Shown here: in pieces, positions 1 to 10,345 of the stretch
Numbering within the stretch: position 1 is the first letter of the stretch
Layout: each line of letters starts with the position of its first letter
DNA from: Metridium senile
Lineage: Eukaryota; Cnidaria; Anthozoa; Actiniaria; Metridiidae
Length of the DNA stretch: 64,000 nucleotides
Direction of reading: 5' to 3'
Assembly: GCA_949775045.1 (NCBI GenBank)
Contig: OX459108.1
Span: forward strand, 14,035,711-14,099,710
Made by a program: the position numbers and the translations under genes
The notes under the pieces: model-generated
What the model saw: the letters and a program-made list of their open reading frames with translations, nothing else
What the model was told of the DNA's origin: nothing
Databases searched by the model: none

Positions 1-759
1 AAAAATCCCAAATAAGTCAGTGTTAAATGAGGAAATTATAGAAACATTGGGGAAAATCCCGAAAGAACTTCGACGTATACAATCAAAGGCAAACTAATTT
101 CTAGTTCCCAGTCTCCAAAAACTGTTCTACGCGCGAGTGACAAAAATAGAATGAAGTAACGATACAAAGATCACCCAGTAAATGCCACAATATTCTTGAT
201 CTTAATTAAAATATATTCTAATGTACTTAAGTGCGTAAGTCATCCAATCAGAATTCGCTGGAGTTAACTGGTTTGCTATCAAAAAAGCAATGAATAAAAA
301 AGAAGCATTTTTCGCGGTAGGGAGCAACACTTAATCAAAATAATATGTAAATTGAAATTTTCTTAAAGAAAAAAATATTATTCTTTCACAGTATAAGGTA
401 TCAGAAAAAAACCCACATAAATGACTTCTTAAAGCCTAAATCGTCATTTCCGAACCCCGATTTCAAAACGCTTACATTGTGAAATTCAAAAATGAGAAGG
501 GTGTTGTGTAATCTATGATAAACCCAATGAGCCTAAAAGTTGTTTATTTTGGTATCCAGTAGACATGCGCGCGTCGGTGAGACTTCCAGCGAAAAACGTA
601 ATATTTAATTATGTCTTCTAGAATGACGGGGAAGGGAGTGCAATGAAGTAATAATAACGAATGATGGCGCATTTCAAACCACAGTGTTTCCACATAGTTT
701 AACCCGACGCTTTAAATAAAATCCCAACAAAGTGTGTTCTTATTTGTAGTATGCACATC
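1..759. other. Upstream non-coding stretch, no gene seen
   Basis: AT-rich sequence with no convincing coding frame and no clear inverted or tandem repeat. A TGACGGG half-site at about 624 is the only match to the CRE-like elements found upstream of the two related small genes; it may be chance. Confidence 0.4.
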
Positions 760-848
760 AACGTTGAACTTGCAGGGCTTGCAATATATATTATTCAAAT
801 TTGTAGTTTATCACATATCGAATTTAGAGAGTCTCAGTTTAGACTACA
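700..848 (+). promoter_or_regulatory. Putative promoter / 5' UTR of first small-protein gene
   Basis: Two TATA-like stretches precede the ATG at 849: TTTAAATAAAA at about 710 and AATATATATT at about 782. No CCAAT box or complete CRE is visible, unlike the related gene at 34567. The start-codon context is CTACAATGC. This assignment rests on base composition and position only. Confidence 0.3.
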
Positions 849-1136
849 ATGCAGAAAAGGTTTCCAAAACATGTACTCGGCTCAGAGACCGCGAATTCTA
901 GAGAATTAAGAAAAACGTTTGTGGAAAAACTGCTGGAAGAGTACACACTCGAGGAGAGCATTTTACAATCTTGTAGAAAGAAGTACGAATATGCATTCAA
1001 TTCAGTATATCTTGGCCGCAGCGATAGCTCAGTCACTGCTACTGGTACAAATTGGCGAATTGCTGTGGATTATCAAAGAGGAATGCTAAAACTACAGAAA
1101 AACGAGGAACTTAACAAACTTGGATTTATGTGGTGA
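849..1136 (+). CDS. Small charged protein, member 1 of a three-gene local family
   Basis: Single exon of 95 codons, ATG to TGA. The product is hydrophilic, rich in Lys and Glu, with no signal peptide or membrane segment, so probably intracellular. Residues 28-32 are LLEEY, followed after exactly 14 residues by Tyr46, then AF at 49-50 and VY at 53-54. The same spacing occurs in the proteins encoded at 8272-8619 (minus) and 34567-34857, which is the main argument that this is a real gene and not a chance frame. The first half of the core could form an amphipathic helix or short coiled coil. The C-terminus ends in Met-Trp, unlike the Phe-Phe-Leu of the other two. A 6-bp stem with a TTT loop (TGCCTC/GAGGCA) lies at about 1147-1161, just after the stop; it does not match the histone 3' stem-loop consensus. 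I do not recognise the family and assign no function. Confidence 0.6.
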   Translation: MQKRFPKHVLGSETANSRELRKTFVEKLLEEYTLEESILQSCRKKYEYAFNSVYLGRSDSSVTATGTNWRIAVDYQRGMLKLQKNEELNKLGFMW

Positions 1137-1193
1137 TACTGTAGCTTGCCTCTTTGAGGCATTTCTTGCAAAGCAGAATTTTACCGTGATATT

Positions 1194-1690
1194 GGGTTCC
1201 CTGTGCTTTTTCACTGCCTAGCAGTCTGAATGTCGGTTTCTAGTTTGAAACTGCAACCTTGTTGAAACTCGTTGGGTTATTTAAATGCAATGTAATGTGT
1301 TAAAACTGATACACACTTTTACGACGACGATGGGTTCCCTGTGCTTTTTCACTAGCTACTTTGTCTAATGAGTGTGGATATCTTGTTTGAAACTGCAACC
1401 TTGTTGAAACTAGTTGGATTATTCAAATGCATTGTAATGTGTTAAACTGTTACAACTGAAAACACACTTTTACGACGACGATGGGTTCCCTGTGCTTTTT
1501 CACTAGCTACTTTGTCTAATGAGTGTGGATATCTTGTTTGAAACTGCAACCTTGTTGAAACTCGTTGAATTATCTAAAAGCATTGTAATGTGTTAAACTG
1601 TTAAAACTGAAAACACACTTTTACGACGATGGGTTCCCTGTGGTTGTTTTCACTATCTAGATTTTTAATCTAGTTTGAAACTGCGACATT
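1194..1690. repeat. Tandem repeat of about 150 bp in the 3' flank of the first small gene
   Basis: Units start at 1194, 1332 and 1483, with a partial unit at 1631 (periods 138, 151, 148). Each begins GGGTTCCCTGTG followed by a TTTTTCAC-like run, then GAAACTGCAACCTTGTTG and ACACACTTTTACGACG. The array starts about 57 nt after the stop codon and so would lie in the 3' UTR if transcription runs to the AATAAA at about 2144. Degenerate copies of the CCCTGTG motif continue at about 1806, 2067 and 2171. Confidence 0.8.
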
Positions 1691-1911
1691 ACCTTGCTTA
1701 AGTGTAAGGAAGTTTGGACTCCTTGTACATTTTTAGCTGGCAGTACTGTAAATATGTAACTATAGTAACATAAAAGTGACGATTTCGAAATTTCTTTAAG
1801 ATGGTATTCCTGTGTTTTCCATTATTTATCTATTAATCGAAACACTGCACATCTAAATCAAATTTTTAAATGAATAGTTTCACTTACAGTCACGTATTTT
1901 GTTATGGTTTT

Positions 1912-2015
1912 GCCAACCAACCATTGTTATTAGAACAATTAAAGAAAATTTACAAATCTATTTTAAAAATGTTTGGCAAATTAGCATCACAATACCAATA
2001 CTTGTAAACACTATA
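1912..2015. mobile_element. Fragment of a palindromic element also present at 50405-50552
   Basis: Contains TTGCCAACCAACCATTGTTA and, about 50 nt on, GGCAAATTAGCATCACAATA, the same blocks found in inverted order in the palindrome near 50.4 kb. The terminal AATAGGTGGACG blocks of that copy are missing here, so this looks like an interior fragment. Confidence 0.45.
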
Positions 2016-2604
2016 CGATCACCTATATGTACTTTACTGAATAATGATATAGTTTCTGAGAAATGATGGACTCCCTGTGCTTCAGAAGTAATATTTTGTA
2101 CTTTTTCAGGTTGGTTGTATCTATTATATTCATTGCAAATATGTAAATAAAACATTTATCATTTCACGATTGGGTTTCCTGCGCTTTTGGGGGTTTTATA
2201 AACGATATCTTGATGAGTGTTTAATACTATTCTGTGAACAAAAGAATATAATTGAATAGAAACTGAGAAAATGTAGAACTAATTTCAACACAGGGATCCA
2301 AACGGTAATTAAATAAATGCGTCCAGGCCCTTTCCGCATATATTCACACAGGAAGCCCGTATTTCAGATTTTCTAACTATAGGCTCTTGCCATTGAACGC
2401 AACGTGACTTCTTTAACTCCGGCATCGATTATTAAATGTAACTCCACCCGGATGTGTAAACTGTGAAAAGCTCTTGAAAACCATCTGATTTTGAGTGGCT
2501 CTACCGTATTACCACAATATATATACAACTTGAATATATCTCCAAAGCACTTGAAATTTGCTTATCCATCTATTACCGTCGTTGTGGACGTGATATACTT
2601 CATA

Positions 2605-2922
2605 TACAGTCAATTCAAAACATTGTCGTCAATAGGCTTCAAGTCTAAGCGACTAGACCGAAAGGCAGCATGGGTAGAAATCACCGAAGCGGCGAATTAT
2701 TCATAATTAGTTGATTGGGTGCGCGTGGTAAGTCAAAACGACTCAAAGATTCAAATATATCAGTTGTTGTTTGCCATTATCTTGTTGAATACAATACCAC
2801 GCGCACTCAATTAACTAGTTATGAATAATTCATAATTCGGTGATTTCTACCCTGATGCTACCTTTCGGTCTAGTCGCGTAGACTTGAAGCCTATGGACGA
2901 CAATGTTTTTTGAATTGTGCAC
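2605..2922. mobile_element. Palindromic miniature element with TACA...TTCAAAA ends
   Basis: Long imperfect inverted repeat. The left arm has ATAGGCTTCAAGTCT and GACTAGACCGAAAGG; the right arm carries their reverse complements near 2860-2895. The ends (TACAGTCAATTCAAAA and its partner) resemble those of the element that directly abuts on the right, but the interior is unrelated. No coding capacity. Confidence 0.6.
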
Positions 2923-3208
2923 CTATTTCAAAAATCGTTGTCGCAATCCAAACTACAGTCCACACTCTAAAGCCTGCAAAGGATGTCGGTATATATTTCG
3001 TTTCTTGTTATCGACTTATTCACAGCATATTTTGATTGTATGTGTTTGTGTTATATGACCATAACAAGTTGTACACAGTGGATTTATTTTAAAAAACGTG
3101 CAATGAATCACAAATTAAGTCCATGTAACCGACATCCTTTGCAGGCTCTAGAGTGTGGACTGTAGCTCCGGCTGCAAACGTTAACGATTTTAATTTGAAA
3201 TAGGTGTA
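2919..3208. mobile_element. TACACCTATTTC-family miniature element, copy 1
   Basis: Terminal inverted repeats of about 75 bp: GCACCTATTTCAAAAATCG on the left and GAAATAGGTGTA on the right. The internal landmark GCCTGCAAAGGATGTCGGT appears on the left and its reverse complement CCGACATCCTTTGCAGG on the right. About 290 bp, AT-rich centre, no gene. It shares its left end with the preceding palindrome. Confidence 0.75.
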
Positions 3209-3640
3209 TAGATGGCGTAAACGTTGTTTAAAAGCATTATATTGCACCACTATTGGAGTTTCATTGCTTTATAGGAGTTTTTTTTTGAAGACTTGTCAAT
3301 GCGTTTGAGGATGTTAACGCCCTCTTATCTTGCACAATAATTGACAATTTATAATTACAATGTTTTAACCGGAATGCTTAAACTTAAAATATCTTTAGGC
3401 AATTTTTTTGTGATACGGTAATATTATTTTCAATATTTTTAATCAGTTTAAGTCACGTTCTATGGTAATGACGTCATGTAACGTCAACATTGTAAAATAA
3501 ATTTTTGTCTGATAGAATAGTTATAAGGACAAAGAATAGTTATACTTTTTTATATATAGTTTAAATGTTTTACTTGAAATTTTGTCTACACCTGAATAAA
3601 GACATGAATAAAGCTATATCACCATCATGATTTACAACCA
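3209..3640. other. Non-coding stretch
   Basis: AT-rich DNA with no recognised gene or repeat. An isolated palindromic TGACGTCA lies at about 3469, with no convincing gene next to it. Confidence 0.3.
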
Positions 3641-4052
3641 CTACTAAACTATTGTCATCATTACTACTAAATCATCATCATCATCATCATCATCATCGAC
3701 CATCATCATCATCATTTTAATAATAAGCATCATCATCATTGTCATTATCATCATCTTCATTATCATCATCATCATTATCATCATCATAATAATAAGCATC
3801 ATAATAATAATAATAATCATCATCATAATGATAATCATCATCATCATTATCATACTATCATTATCATAATAATAGTAAGCATCATCATGATCATTGTCAT
3901 CATCATAATAATAAGAATCACCATAATAATAAGCATCATCATAATCATTATCTTCATCATAATCAGGGATAGCATCATCATCATAATAACAAGCATCATC
4001 ATGCAGCATCATCATCATCACCATTATCATCATCATCATCATGAAGCAAACA
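3640..4052. repeat. ATC/ATA trinucleotide microsatellite
   Basis: About 400 bp of degenerate CAT/CATCATAAT repeats. The long frames across it on both strands (runs of Met/Asp/Tyr or Ile) are products of the repeat, not genes. Confidence 0.95.
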
Positions 4053-4533
4053 AAACTCGAAACATTTAATTGCATTTATCATGGTGAGTGTTCGATCCTG
4101 GCACCTTTGAATTCAACTGCGTCGGTCTAACAGCGAGCGCCACGATACCTCGTAAATTTACATAAAAATAAACCGACTTACCTTGCGGCGGGTGGACATG
4201 TAGAAGTACTTCGACTGTTATAATCGATAGCTGCTTTATTATATATTCTTTATAGTCTGGAAGTTGGTTCTCCTCTCCCTTACTGGTTGTTTGACTAGCG
4301 CAAATGGGGTGCAAATGGGGCCAAAATCTTCATTCTATACGCCGGTTTATTATATACGTAAAATTATATGCTTCAGCTTCATAGAATTTCTCAGAGGAAT
4401 TGTGCAAATTGTTTTCATATTTTATATTTGTCCTTTTCCTCTTTTTTTACTTCTTATTTTTACTTCTTTTCCTCATTCGATTGTGTCATTTGTTTATACA
4501 TTTTTCATTTTATTGCCATTGTCGTAATCTATC
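4053..4533. other. Non-coding stretch
   Basis: No supportable gene. The stretch from about 4400 to 4520 is T-rich and yields hydrophobic Phe/Leu frames that look like composition artefacts. Confidence 0.35.
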
Positions 4534-4596
4534 TACCCTGCGAGCAGAGGTTCCTTTCTCTTACCTAGAACGACGAGAAATCTCTGCTCGTAGGGT
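4534..4596. mobile_element. Short TACCCTG hairpin element
   Basis: A 63-bp palindrome: TACCCTGCGAGCAGAGG on the left and a close reverse complement (CTCTGCTCGTAGGGTA) on the right. The flanks also repeat (AATCTATCTA on both sides), consistent with a target duplication or with chance. I recall very similar hairpins as abundant repeats in anthozoan genomes. Compare 43066-43149, which has the same TACCCTG ends. Confidence 0.6.
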
Positions 4597-4692
4597 ATAA
4601 TCTATCTAGATTATCGAGAGAATTTTCTACAGTTTTAAGTTTATGAGTATACTAAACGATCTATCTAAATAATTAAAGAATTAAAAATTATA

Positions 4693-4901
4693 TACACCAC
4701 CACTTTTTTATATTATTACTTACCACTTTTTTATATATATATATATAATAACATTGTCATATAAAAAAGAAAATTACAAAATAGGAATTAATTAAAAGAC
4801 AAAAGCAGACTACTCAAGCTGAACTTCTTCTTTTGTCTTTTAATTAATTCCTATTTTGTAATTTTCTTTTTTATATGACAATGTTATTGCAATTAGGTGT
4901 A
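4693..4901. mobile_element. TACACC-ended palindromic element, second interior type, copy 1
   Basis: The ends are TACACC and GGTGTA. The arms contain AACATTGTCATATAAAAAAG and GGAATTAATTAAAAGACAAA with their reverse complements to the right of the centre at about 4815. The left arm carries extra AT-rich sequence, including a TATA run. The centre GAGTAGTC/GCTGAACTTC region matches the element at 22489-22679. Confidence 0.65.
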
Positions 4902-5085
4902 CTGTATATATAGTTAAGATGTATTACAAAAATAATCTTTATCTCGTTGATCCTGCATATATTACAAAAGCATATATATGGCCATGGCGAGTCGTGCTGT
5001 CTTACAATATAGGGATAATAGCATAACCAGCTTTCTAAGCAGTCATTGATAGGTTTTGAATCATGGAGTATACACATAGTATAAA

Positions 5086-5525
5086 TACACCTATTTTAAA
5101 ACTGTTGTCGCAGCCGAATCCCCAATCTTAAGGGAATCGAATGCACATCATGATACTATCGAATTTTGCTACATTTTTATCAAATAAATTGAGCAAAATC
5201 AAATATATTTGAGTTTTATTGTCAATATATGGAATTTATCATACACACAACATTGACACATTTCGGTAAACCATATATATCGTAGCCTTCAAACATCTGA
5301 TTTTGTGATTTATTACTCGTTTTATAAAGAAATATTTTCATCGTCTACTACTGCGACAACTTATCTCGTTATGGCCATATAGCACAAAGAAAAATATAAC
5401 AAAAATACAACCGAAAATATACTATGAATAATTTGATAATAACAGAAGAAATACCGACGTCCTTTGCAGGCTTCAGAGTGTGGACTGTAGCTTAGATTGC
5501 GACGACGATTTATGCAATAGGTGTA
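5086..5525. mobile_element. TACACCTATTTC-family element, copy 2, expanded
   Basis: The left end TACACCTATTTTAAAACTG with GTTGTCGCAGCCGAA is followed by unrelated AT-rich sequence. The right arm (GACGTCCTTTGCAGGCTTCA to AATAGGTGTA) is typical. The element is about 440 bp against about 290 bp for other copies, and the left arm loses similarity after about 35 bp, so it has probably suffered an insertion or recombination. Confidence 0.6.
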
Positions 5526-5619
5526 TATGTATGCTACACGTGCTTGCATGTATAATAGGATTTCCCGCTTATTTTTGGTTACAGATATAAATAGCCCAGT
5601 GCCTCGTCTAGTTTACCTA

Positions 5620-5825
5620 TCTTTATTTTGTAGGTAATATAATGTAATTTGTAACACCGTAAAAAATGTTGACTCAACTTTACTGACGTTTCGAGTTTAC
5701 CCCTTCGTCCGAATTAAAAACGTCAGTAAAGTCAACATTTTTTACGGTGTTACAAATTTCATTATATTACCTATCGTTTACATCAATTACCGACGCAGTC
5801 TATACTAGTTTACTCGCAAGTTTCC
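5620..5825. mobile_element. Penelope/retrozyme-type repeat with inverted arms and hammerhead-like tip
   Basis: Arms containing TTGTAACACCGTAAAAAATG (left) and its reverse complement (right, ending about 5757) flank a tip with GACGTTTCGAG on the plus strand, that is CTCGAAACGTC on the minus strand. The right flank carries the dispersed block ACCGACGCAGTCTATACTAG. Related copies occur at about 23.74, 28.2, 39.6, 54.25 and 56.8 kb. Confidence 0.6.
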
Positions 5826-6078
5826 ATTTATTTTGCAGGGTTTATATTATCTCAGGGTAAACAAAAAAATATAGATCTGTATATATTTCGATTGTTTTGT
5901 TTTTAGAATTAATATTTTTCCATGTTTGATCCGATATTTAATATTGTCGTTTTATTAGTTTGGTTATTCGTTTCTGCTCGTGTGTCTAATATTTGCTAGT
6001 TTGTACGTTCGATTTATTTTTTTGTATGCCGTTGTTTTTTTTAAATAAAAACTAACGCAAGTAAGTTTGATTTTGGTT

Positions 6079-6120
6079 TTGTCGACGTTTCGACGCCATC
6101 CAGCGTCATTTTCAAAAGTA
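6079..6120 (-). ncRNA. Hammerhead-like hairpin motif (second type)
   Basis: Read on the minus strand: TTTTG, then GACGC-loop-GCGTC, then GAAACGTCGACAAAA. The outer TTTTG/CAAAA can pair, giving the order stem I, hairpin, GAAA, C, GUC, stem I seen in type I hammerheads. The canonical CUGANGA box is not intact. Almost certainly a relic in a dispersed repeat; activity is not predicted. Confidence 0.3.
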
Positions 6121-6499
6121 CATTAATATTATATAAAGTTGTTGTTGTTGTTGATTAAATCAGTTTTATGTTCTGTTTTCGTTCGGGGAAGGAAGTATTT
6201 TGATTTTGAATTGTAATCATTTTTTTTCGTTGTTGTTGGTATTTTTGAGGATCAAACAATTTGTGTGTGTATTACAGTAGTTGTTTTTTGTTTTATTTTA
6301 TACAAATTTCAATTCCATTTATATCAGTTATGTCATCATATTTTATTTGCAAAGTTTCTAATTCAGAACAATGTTTACAATACAAATTTTTATATCTCAA
6401 GACTATTTACAATCTCTTCATTTCCTATTTTATCATTTTATCTCTTAATCTAATTTCAAATTTTCGTATGGTGCTGTTACCATGGTTACACTGTGCAAA

Positions 6500-6717
6500 T
6501 TTTCAGCAACTTGTCTCGGAGTGCCGTTGCAACGCAACCTGCGCGAGGAGTGCATGCAATGCCGCCGCTGTTGCAAGTTGCTGAGTTCCGTTGCGAAGAG
6601 TAGAACTTAACTCTACTTAACTCTATCAGTCTGCCAAAAAAAGCGAGACATCCTCTGTTACGCTGTGTAATCCTTGAGCGCCTAGCTTTTGTCGCAACGC
6701 AGACAAGTTGCTGAAAA
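6500..6717. mobile_element. Miniature element with TTTTCAGCAACTTGTC termini
   Basis: The left end TTTTCAGCAACTTGTC and right end GACAAGTTGCTGAAAA are perfect 16-bp inverted repeats, each followed inward by a related block (GTTGCAACGCAA and TTGTCGCAACGC). The element is about 218 bp, with higher GC than its surroundings. It ends 9 bp before the next element. A hAT origin is possible, but I see no clear 8-bp duplication. Confidence 0.6.
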
Positions 6718-6726
6718 ACTAAAATA

Positions 6727-6942
6727 TACACCTATTTCAATAATCGTTGTCGCGGCTGCAGCAGTACACTCCACACTTTGAAGCCTGCAAAGGATGTCGG
6801 CAATATGAACATAATTTTTTCATTAAAATAAAATTTACTTCCTCGTAAATGTTTGTTTTGTCAAAAATATACCGACATCCTTTGCAGGCTTCAGAGTGAG
6901 GACCTTAGACTGATTGCGACAACTATTTTTGAAATAGTTGTA
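6727..6942. mobile_element. TACACCTATTTC-family element, copy 3, shortened centre
   Basis: The left end TACACCTATTTCAATAATCG and right end GAAATAGTTGTA, with both internal landmarks (GCCTGCAAAGGATGTCGG and its reverse complement). About 216 bp, so some 75 bp of the usual centre is missing. Confidence 0.75.
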
Positions 6943-7396
6943 TCTGTGTATATACACAGCGAAACAGCGTTTAATTTATTCAATAGTTGCCAGTGTCTTA
7001 TTGTTCTCTTAGATTTTAATGTCTTTTTTACAAAGGTACAAATGGAGTGTCACTGAAATCGAGTGAACTATATAAAAAGTTGTTACTTTTTCTAAGAATA
7101 ATGCTGCATGGAAGTCAATAACTGAATGCGGGATGTCTCGATAAATATACCACCCAACGTGCAACAGTCATTATTGTAATATTGCCTTCAGGTATAACTC
7201 ATTTCTCTCCAACGCACCGCGCCAAACAGACAATTTGTTTTAATTCTAATATTTACAACGCCCATTTGGATGTGTTTTTTTTCCGTCTTTAATTGAATTT
7301 GCACAGCTCTTTTGAATGTATTTTTGTATTTACACAGTTCTGATTGGACTTGTTTGGATCCTCGATCTTCAAGTAAGTTATTTTCTTGTCAATAGT
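6943..7396. other. Non-coding stretch
   Basis: No gene or clear repeat seen. AT-rich with scattered short open frames of no distinctive composition. Confidence 0.3.
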
Positions 7397-7399
7397 GTC

Positions 7400-7676
7400 T
7401 GATTTGTTTGCCTCCAGTCCGATCGATCAGCGTTGTTTGCTCGATTTCTGCTATATATCTCCTTGAAGAAATGTTCGAGAACAAGTGATCAGGTATTGAT
7501 TGTTCCATTCCTTTTTAGTTGTTTCTGTCGGTGATATGTTTGCCTCCAGTCCGATCAATCAGCGTTGTTTGCTCGATTTCTTTATATCTCCTTGAAGAAA
7601 TGTTCGAGAACAAGTGACCAGGCATTCATTGTTCCATTCCTTAGTATTTGCTGGTTTCTGTCGGTGATATGATCAC
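7400..7676. repeat. Tandem duplication, period about 132 bp, two copies
   Basis: Two adjacent units each contain TTTGCCTCCAGTCCGATC, CAGCGTTGTTTGCTCGATTT and GAAATGTTCGAGAACAAGTG. The copies begin at about 7400 and 7530 and are highly similar. Confidence 0.85.
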
Positions 7677-8271
7677 TAGTTGAATACTAAGTACTTCAAG
7701 AACAGCGATCACCCATTGATTTTTACATGAGTCCGATCATTTTCCAAGACTATTCTTCTCCTTATTTGCTCATATTGACATTAGTGATTGGAGACATTTC
7801 ATGAAAATTCTTTTGACCAATCAGACGTCTTGCAATCATGACCGATTCTTGCTGGTATGTGTTTGGGTTTACTTGTCATAGTAACGCTAACTAGCAACGA
7901 TTTCCATTGCCTGATCGAATGTTCTTTTTCCCGCCGGCAGTGCACCGGGAAAAAGTGCACGAAAATGATTATTCTTTTTACCACTAATTGTTCAATATAC
8001 TTTCAATTATAATGTTCTTGTGAACGAAGTCAGTTCCAGAACATATGATGTTTCTTTTTTATTCCATTTCCTATTTCTTGTCGGAAGAAAATTCTCTGGA
8101 ACAGATCATCATTCCGGCTTTTTATTGTTCATTTTCAAGGTGATCAGTTGGAAAAAGTATTCCAGAACAGATGATCTATCTTTTCTTAATTGTTCCTTTT
8201 CTTTTCTGTTCGCTCTGACAATGATATATCAAAATTGTAGATTTTGTTCAGTTCATTTTGTTGCGATAATT
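7677..8271. other. Degenerate repeats in the 3' flank of the minus-strand small gene
   Basis: Loose repeats of GATCA and TTCCAGAACA-like blocks (about 8030, 8095, 8150) may be decayed copies of the duplication to the left. TTTATT at about 8121 would read AATAAA on the minus strand and could be the poly(A) signal for the gene ending at 8272. Confidence 0.3.
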
Positions 8272-8619
8272 TCACAAGAAAAACCTCGCTGCCTCTACGT
8301 AGTTTCCACATGTCCAAATTGCGTTCTTATCGCTTATCAAGAGCGTGGAATTCCTTGAAGCATCTCCTCCATAAACCTTTTGATATGCTTTTTCAAACTC
8401 TTTCTTATTGAGTTGTTTGGTGTTTTCCTCTCTCATATAGTTATCGATGATCCGAGAGGTTAACGATACACTTCGTTTTCTGGTCTCATGTGGACTCGTA
8501 GAATAATCACTTGTATTAATCTTGCAGTCTTTAGACATCATTTCAAATGAACGAGAAGTATAGCCCGCTTTGCGAAACTCTGATTTTGCCATCTCACTAG
8601 TCTGTACTCGCTCCATCAT
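8272..8619 (-). CDS. Small charged protein, member 2 of the three-gene local family
   Basis: Single exon of 115 codons. I start at the ATG at 8619; the frame is open two codons further upstream but only through a TTG, and a second ATG follows immediately at 8616. From the first Met, residues 57-61 are IIDNY, followed after exactly 14 residues by Phe75, then AY at 78-79 and VY at 82-83, the spacing seen in members 1 and 3. An RKRSVS segment at 47-52 precedes the core and parallels RQRSAS in member 3; it resembles a basophilic-kinase site. The protein ends in Phe-Phe-Leu, as member 3 does. There is no signal peptide or membrane segment. The N-terminal 40 residues have no counterpart in the other two. 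Upstream lie a TATA box and a CRE-like site. The function is unknown to me. Confidence 0.6.
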   Translation of the reverse strand: MMERVQTSEMAKSEFRKAGYTSRSFEMMSKDCKINTSDYSTSPHETRKRSVSLTSRIIDNYMREENTKQLNKKEFEKAYQKVYGGDASRNSTLLISDKNAIWTCGNYVEAARFFL

Positions 8620-8722
8620 GATCAACTAATCGTTACCAGTTAAAAATATTTGTGGAGTATATCTTTTTGGGGTTTGTTTCTATTTGAGTTTCCCTGATAT
8701 AGTGGTCACTGACAATTGCCTT

Positions 8723-8812
8723 CCTTTTATATGCACTTGACTAATTAATTTCATGTCACAACATAATCTATTTGTGTCGAGTACGTGCTCCTCGCTACAA
8801 CTCGTGACGTAA
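8723..8812 (-). promoter_or_regulatory. TATA box and CRE-like element of the minus-strand small gene
   Basis: On the minus strand, TATAAAAGG (8723-8731) lies about 104-112 bp before the ATG, a strong match to a TATA box. TTACGTCA (8805-8812), a common CRE/ATF variant, lies about 74 bp further upstream. The arrangement parallels that upstream of 34567. Confidence 0.5.
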
Positions 8813-8884
8813 TAGGCTCCCTTTCCCGCCACAACATGCACAATATTTTTGACGCGTGTGCAAAAACTGAGAACTTACAGAAAA

Positions 8885-9960
8885 ACACTCTTACTGTTAC
8901 AACCGCTGTATTCATTTTCTTAAAACTTTTTAGGAAGGTGAAAATATGGAAACTTGCTATTATTTTGGATGTCGTTTATAATATTCCAACGCAAATTAAT
9001 GGATGATTAGGAGAATTACAATCGCGATATTCATTTTCTTAAAAATTTATTGGAAGGTGAAACTATGCAAACGCACTATTATTTTGGATGTCGTTTATAA
9101 TATTCCAACGCAAATTAATGGATGATTAGGAGAATTACAATCGCGATATTCCTTTTCTTAAAAATTTATAGGAAGGTGAAACTATTGAAACACTATTATT
9201 TTGGATGTCGTTTATAATATTCCAACGCAAATTAATGGATGATTAGGAGAATTACAATCGCGATATTCCTTTTCTTAAAAATTTATAGGAAGGTGAAACT
9301 ATTGAAACACTATTATTTTGGATGTCGTTTATAATATTCCAACGCAAATTAATGGATGCCTTAGGAGAATTAATCGCGATATTCCTTTTCATAAAAATTT
9401 ATTGGAAGGTGAAACTATATGGAAACGCGCTATTATTTTGGATGTCGTTTATAATATTCCAACTCGAATGAATGCATGATTAGGAGAATTAATCGCGATA
9501 TTTATTTTCTTAAAAATTTATAGGAAGGTGAAACTATGCAAACGCGCTATTATTTTGGATGTCGTTTATAATATTCCAACTCAAATAAATGCATGATTAG
9601 GAGAATTACAATCGCGATATTCCTTTTCTTAAAATTTTTTTGGAAGGTGAAACTATGCAAACGCACTATTATTTTGGATGTCGTTTATAATATTCCAACG
9701 CAAATTGATGGATGCCTTAGGAGAATTACAATCGCGATATTCCTTTTCTTAAAAATTTATAGGAAGGTGAAACTATTGAAACACTATTATTTTGGATGTC
9801 GTTTATAATATTCCAACGCAAATCAATGCGGTATGATTAGGAGAATTACAATCGCGATATTCCTTTTCTTAAAAATTTATAGGAAGGTGAAACTATTGAA
9901 ACACTATTATTTTGGATGTCGTTTATAATATTCCAACGCTAGCTAAATGGTTAGGAGAAT
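8885..9960. repeat. 119-bp tandem array, nine copies
   Basis: GGAAGGTGAAA recurs at about 8933, 9052, 9171, 9288, 9403, 9523, 9642, 9762 and 9882, giving periods of 115-120 bp. Each unit contains AGGAGAATTACAATCGCGAT, CTTAAAAATTTATAGGAAGG and TTATTTTGGATGTCGTTTAT. Copies differ by scattered substitutions and short indels. The open frames through it reflect the repeat. Confidence 0.95.
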
Positions 9961-10013
9961 TGCGGCTTCATATGCTGTCAACCAAATGCATTTTTATTTT
10001 ATTCAATATATAT

Positions 10014-10345
10014 TATTAAGATAATTCTACAAACAGTAGTATATGGTCTTAAATCAACTCTTATAATTACAATATATATTTTTAAGATAATTCTACAAAC
10101 AGTAGTATATAGTCTTAAATCAACTCTTATAATTACAATATATATTATTAAGATAATTCTACAAACAGTAGTATATAGTCTTAAATCAACTCTTATAATT
10201 ACAATATATATTGTTAAGATAATTCTACAAACAGTAGTATATAGTCTTAAATCAACTCTTATAATTACAATATATATTATTAAGATAATTCTACAAACAG
10301 TAGTATGTGGCCTTAAAACAACTCTTTTTATTACATACAATGCTA
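10014..10345. repeat. 66-bp tandem array, five copies
   Basis: ATAATTCTACAAACAGTAGT recurs at about 10021, 10087, 10153, 10219 and 10285, exactly 66 bp apart. Because 66 is divisible by 3, a minus-strand frame stays open for 113 codons with a 22-residue repeat; I regard it as a by-product of the array. Confidence 0.95.

Noticed and set aside
1147..1161. Histone-type 3' stem-loop after the first small gene
   Set aside because: The stem is 6 bp with a 3-nt loop and does not match the histone consensus; the other members lack it.
3644..4075. 143-codon minus-strand frame rich in Met, Asp and Tyr
   Set aside because: It is the translation of an ATC/ATA microsatellite.
9999..10340. 113-codon frame with a perfect 22-residue repeat
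   Set aside because: It follows from a 66-bp tandem array whose period is a multiple of three; no start context or other support.
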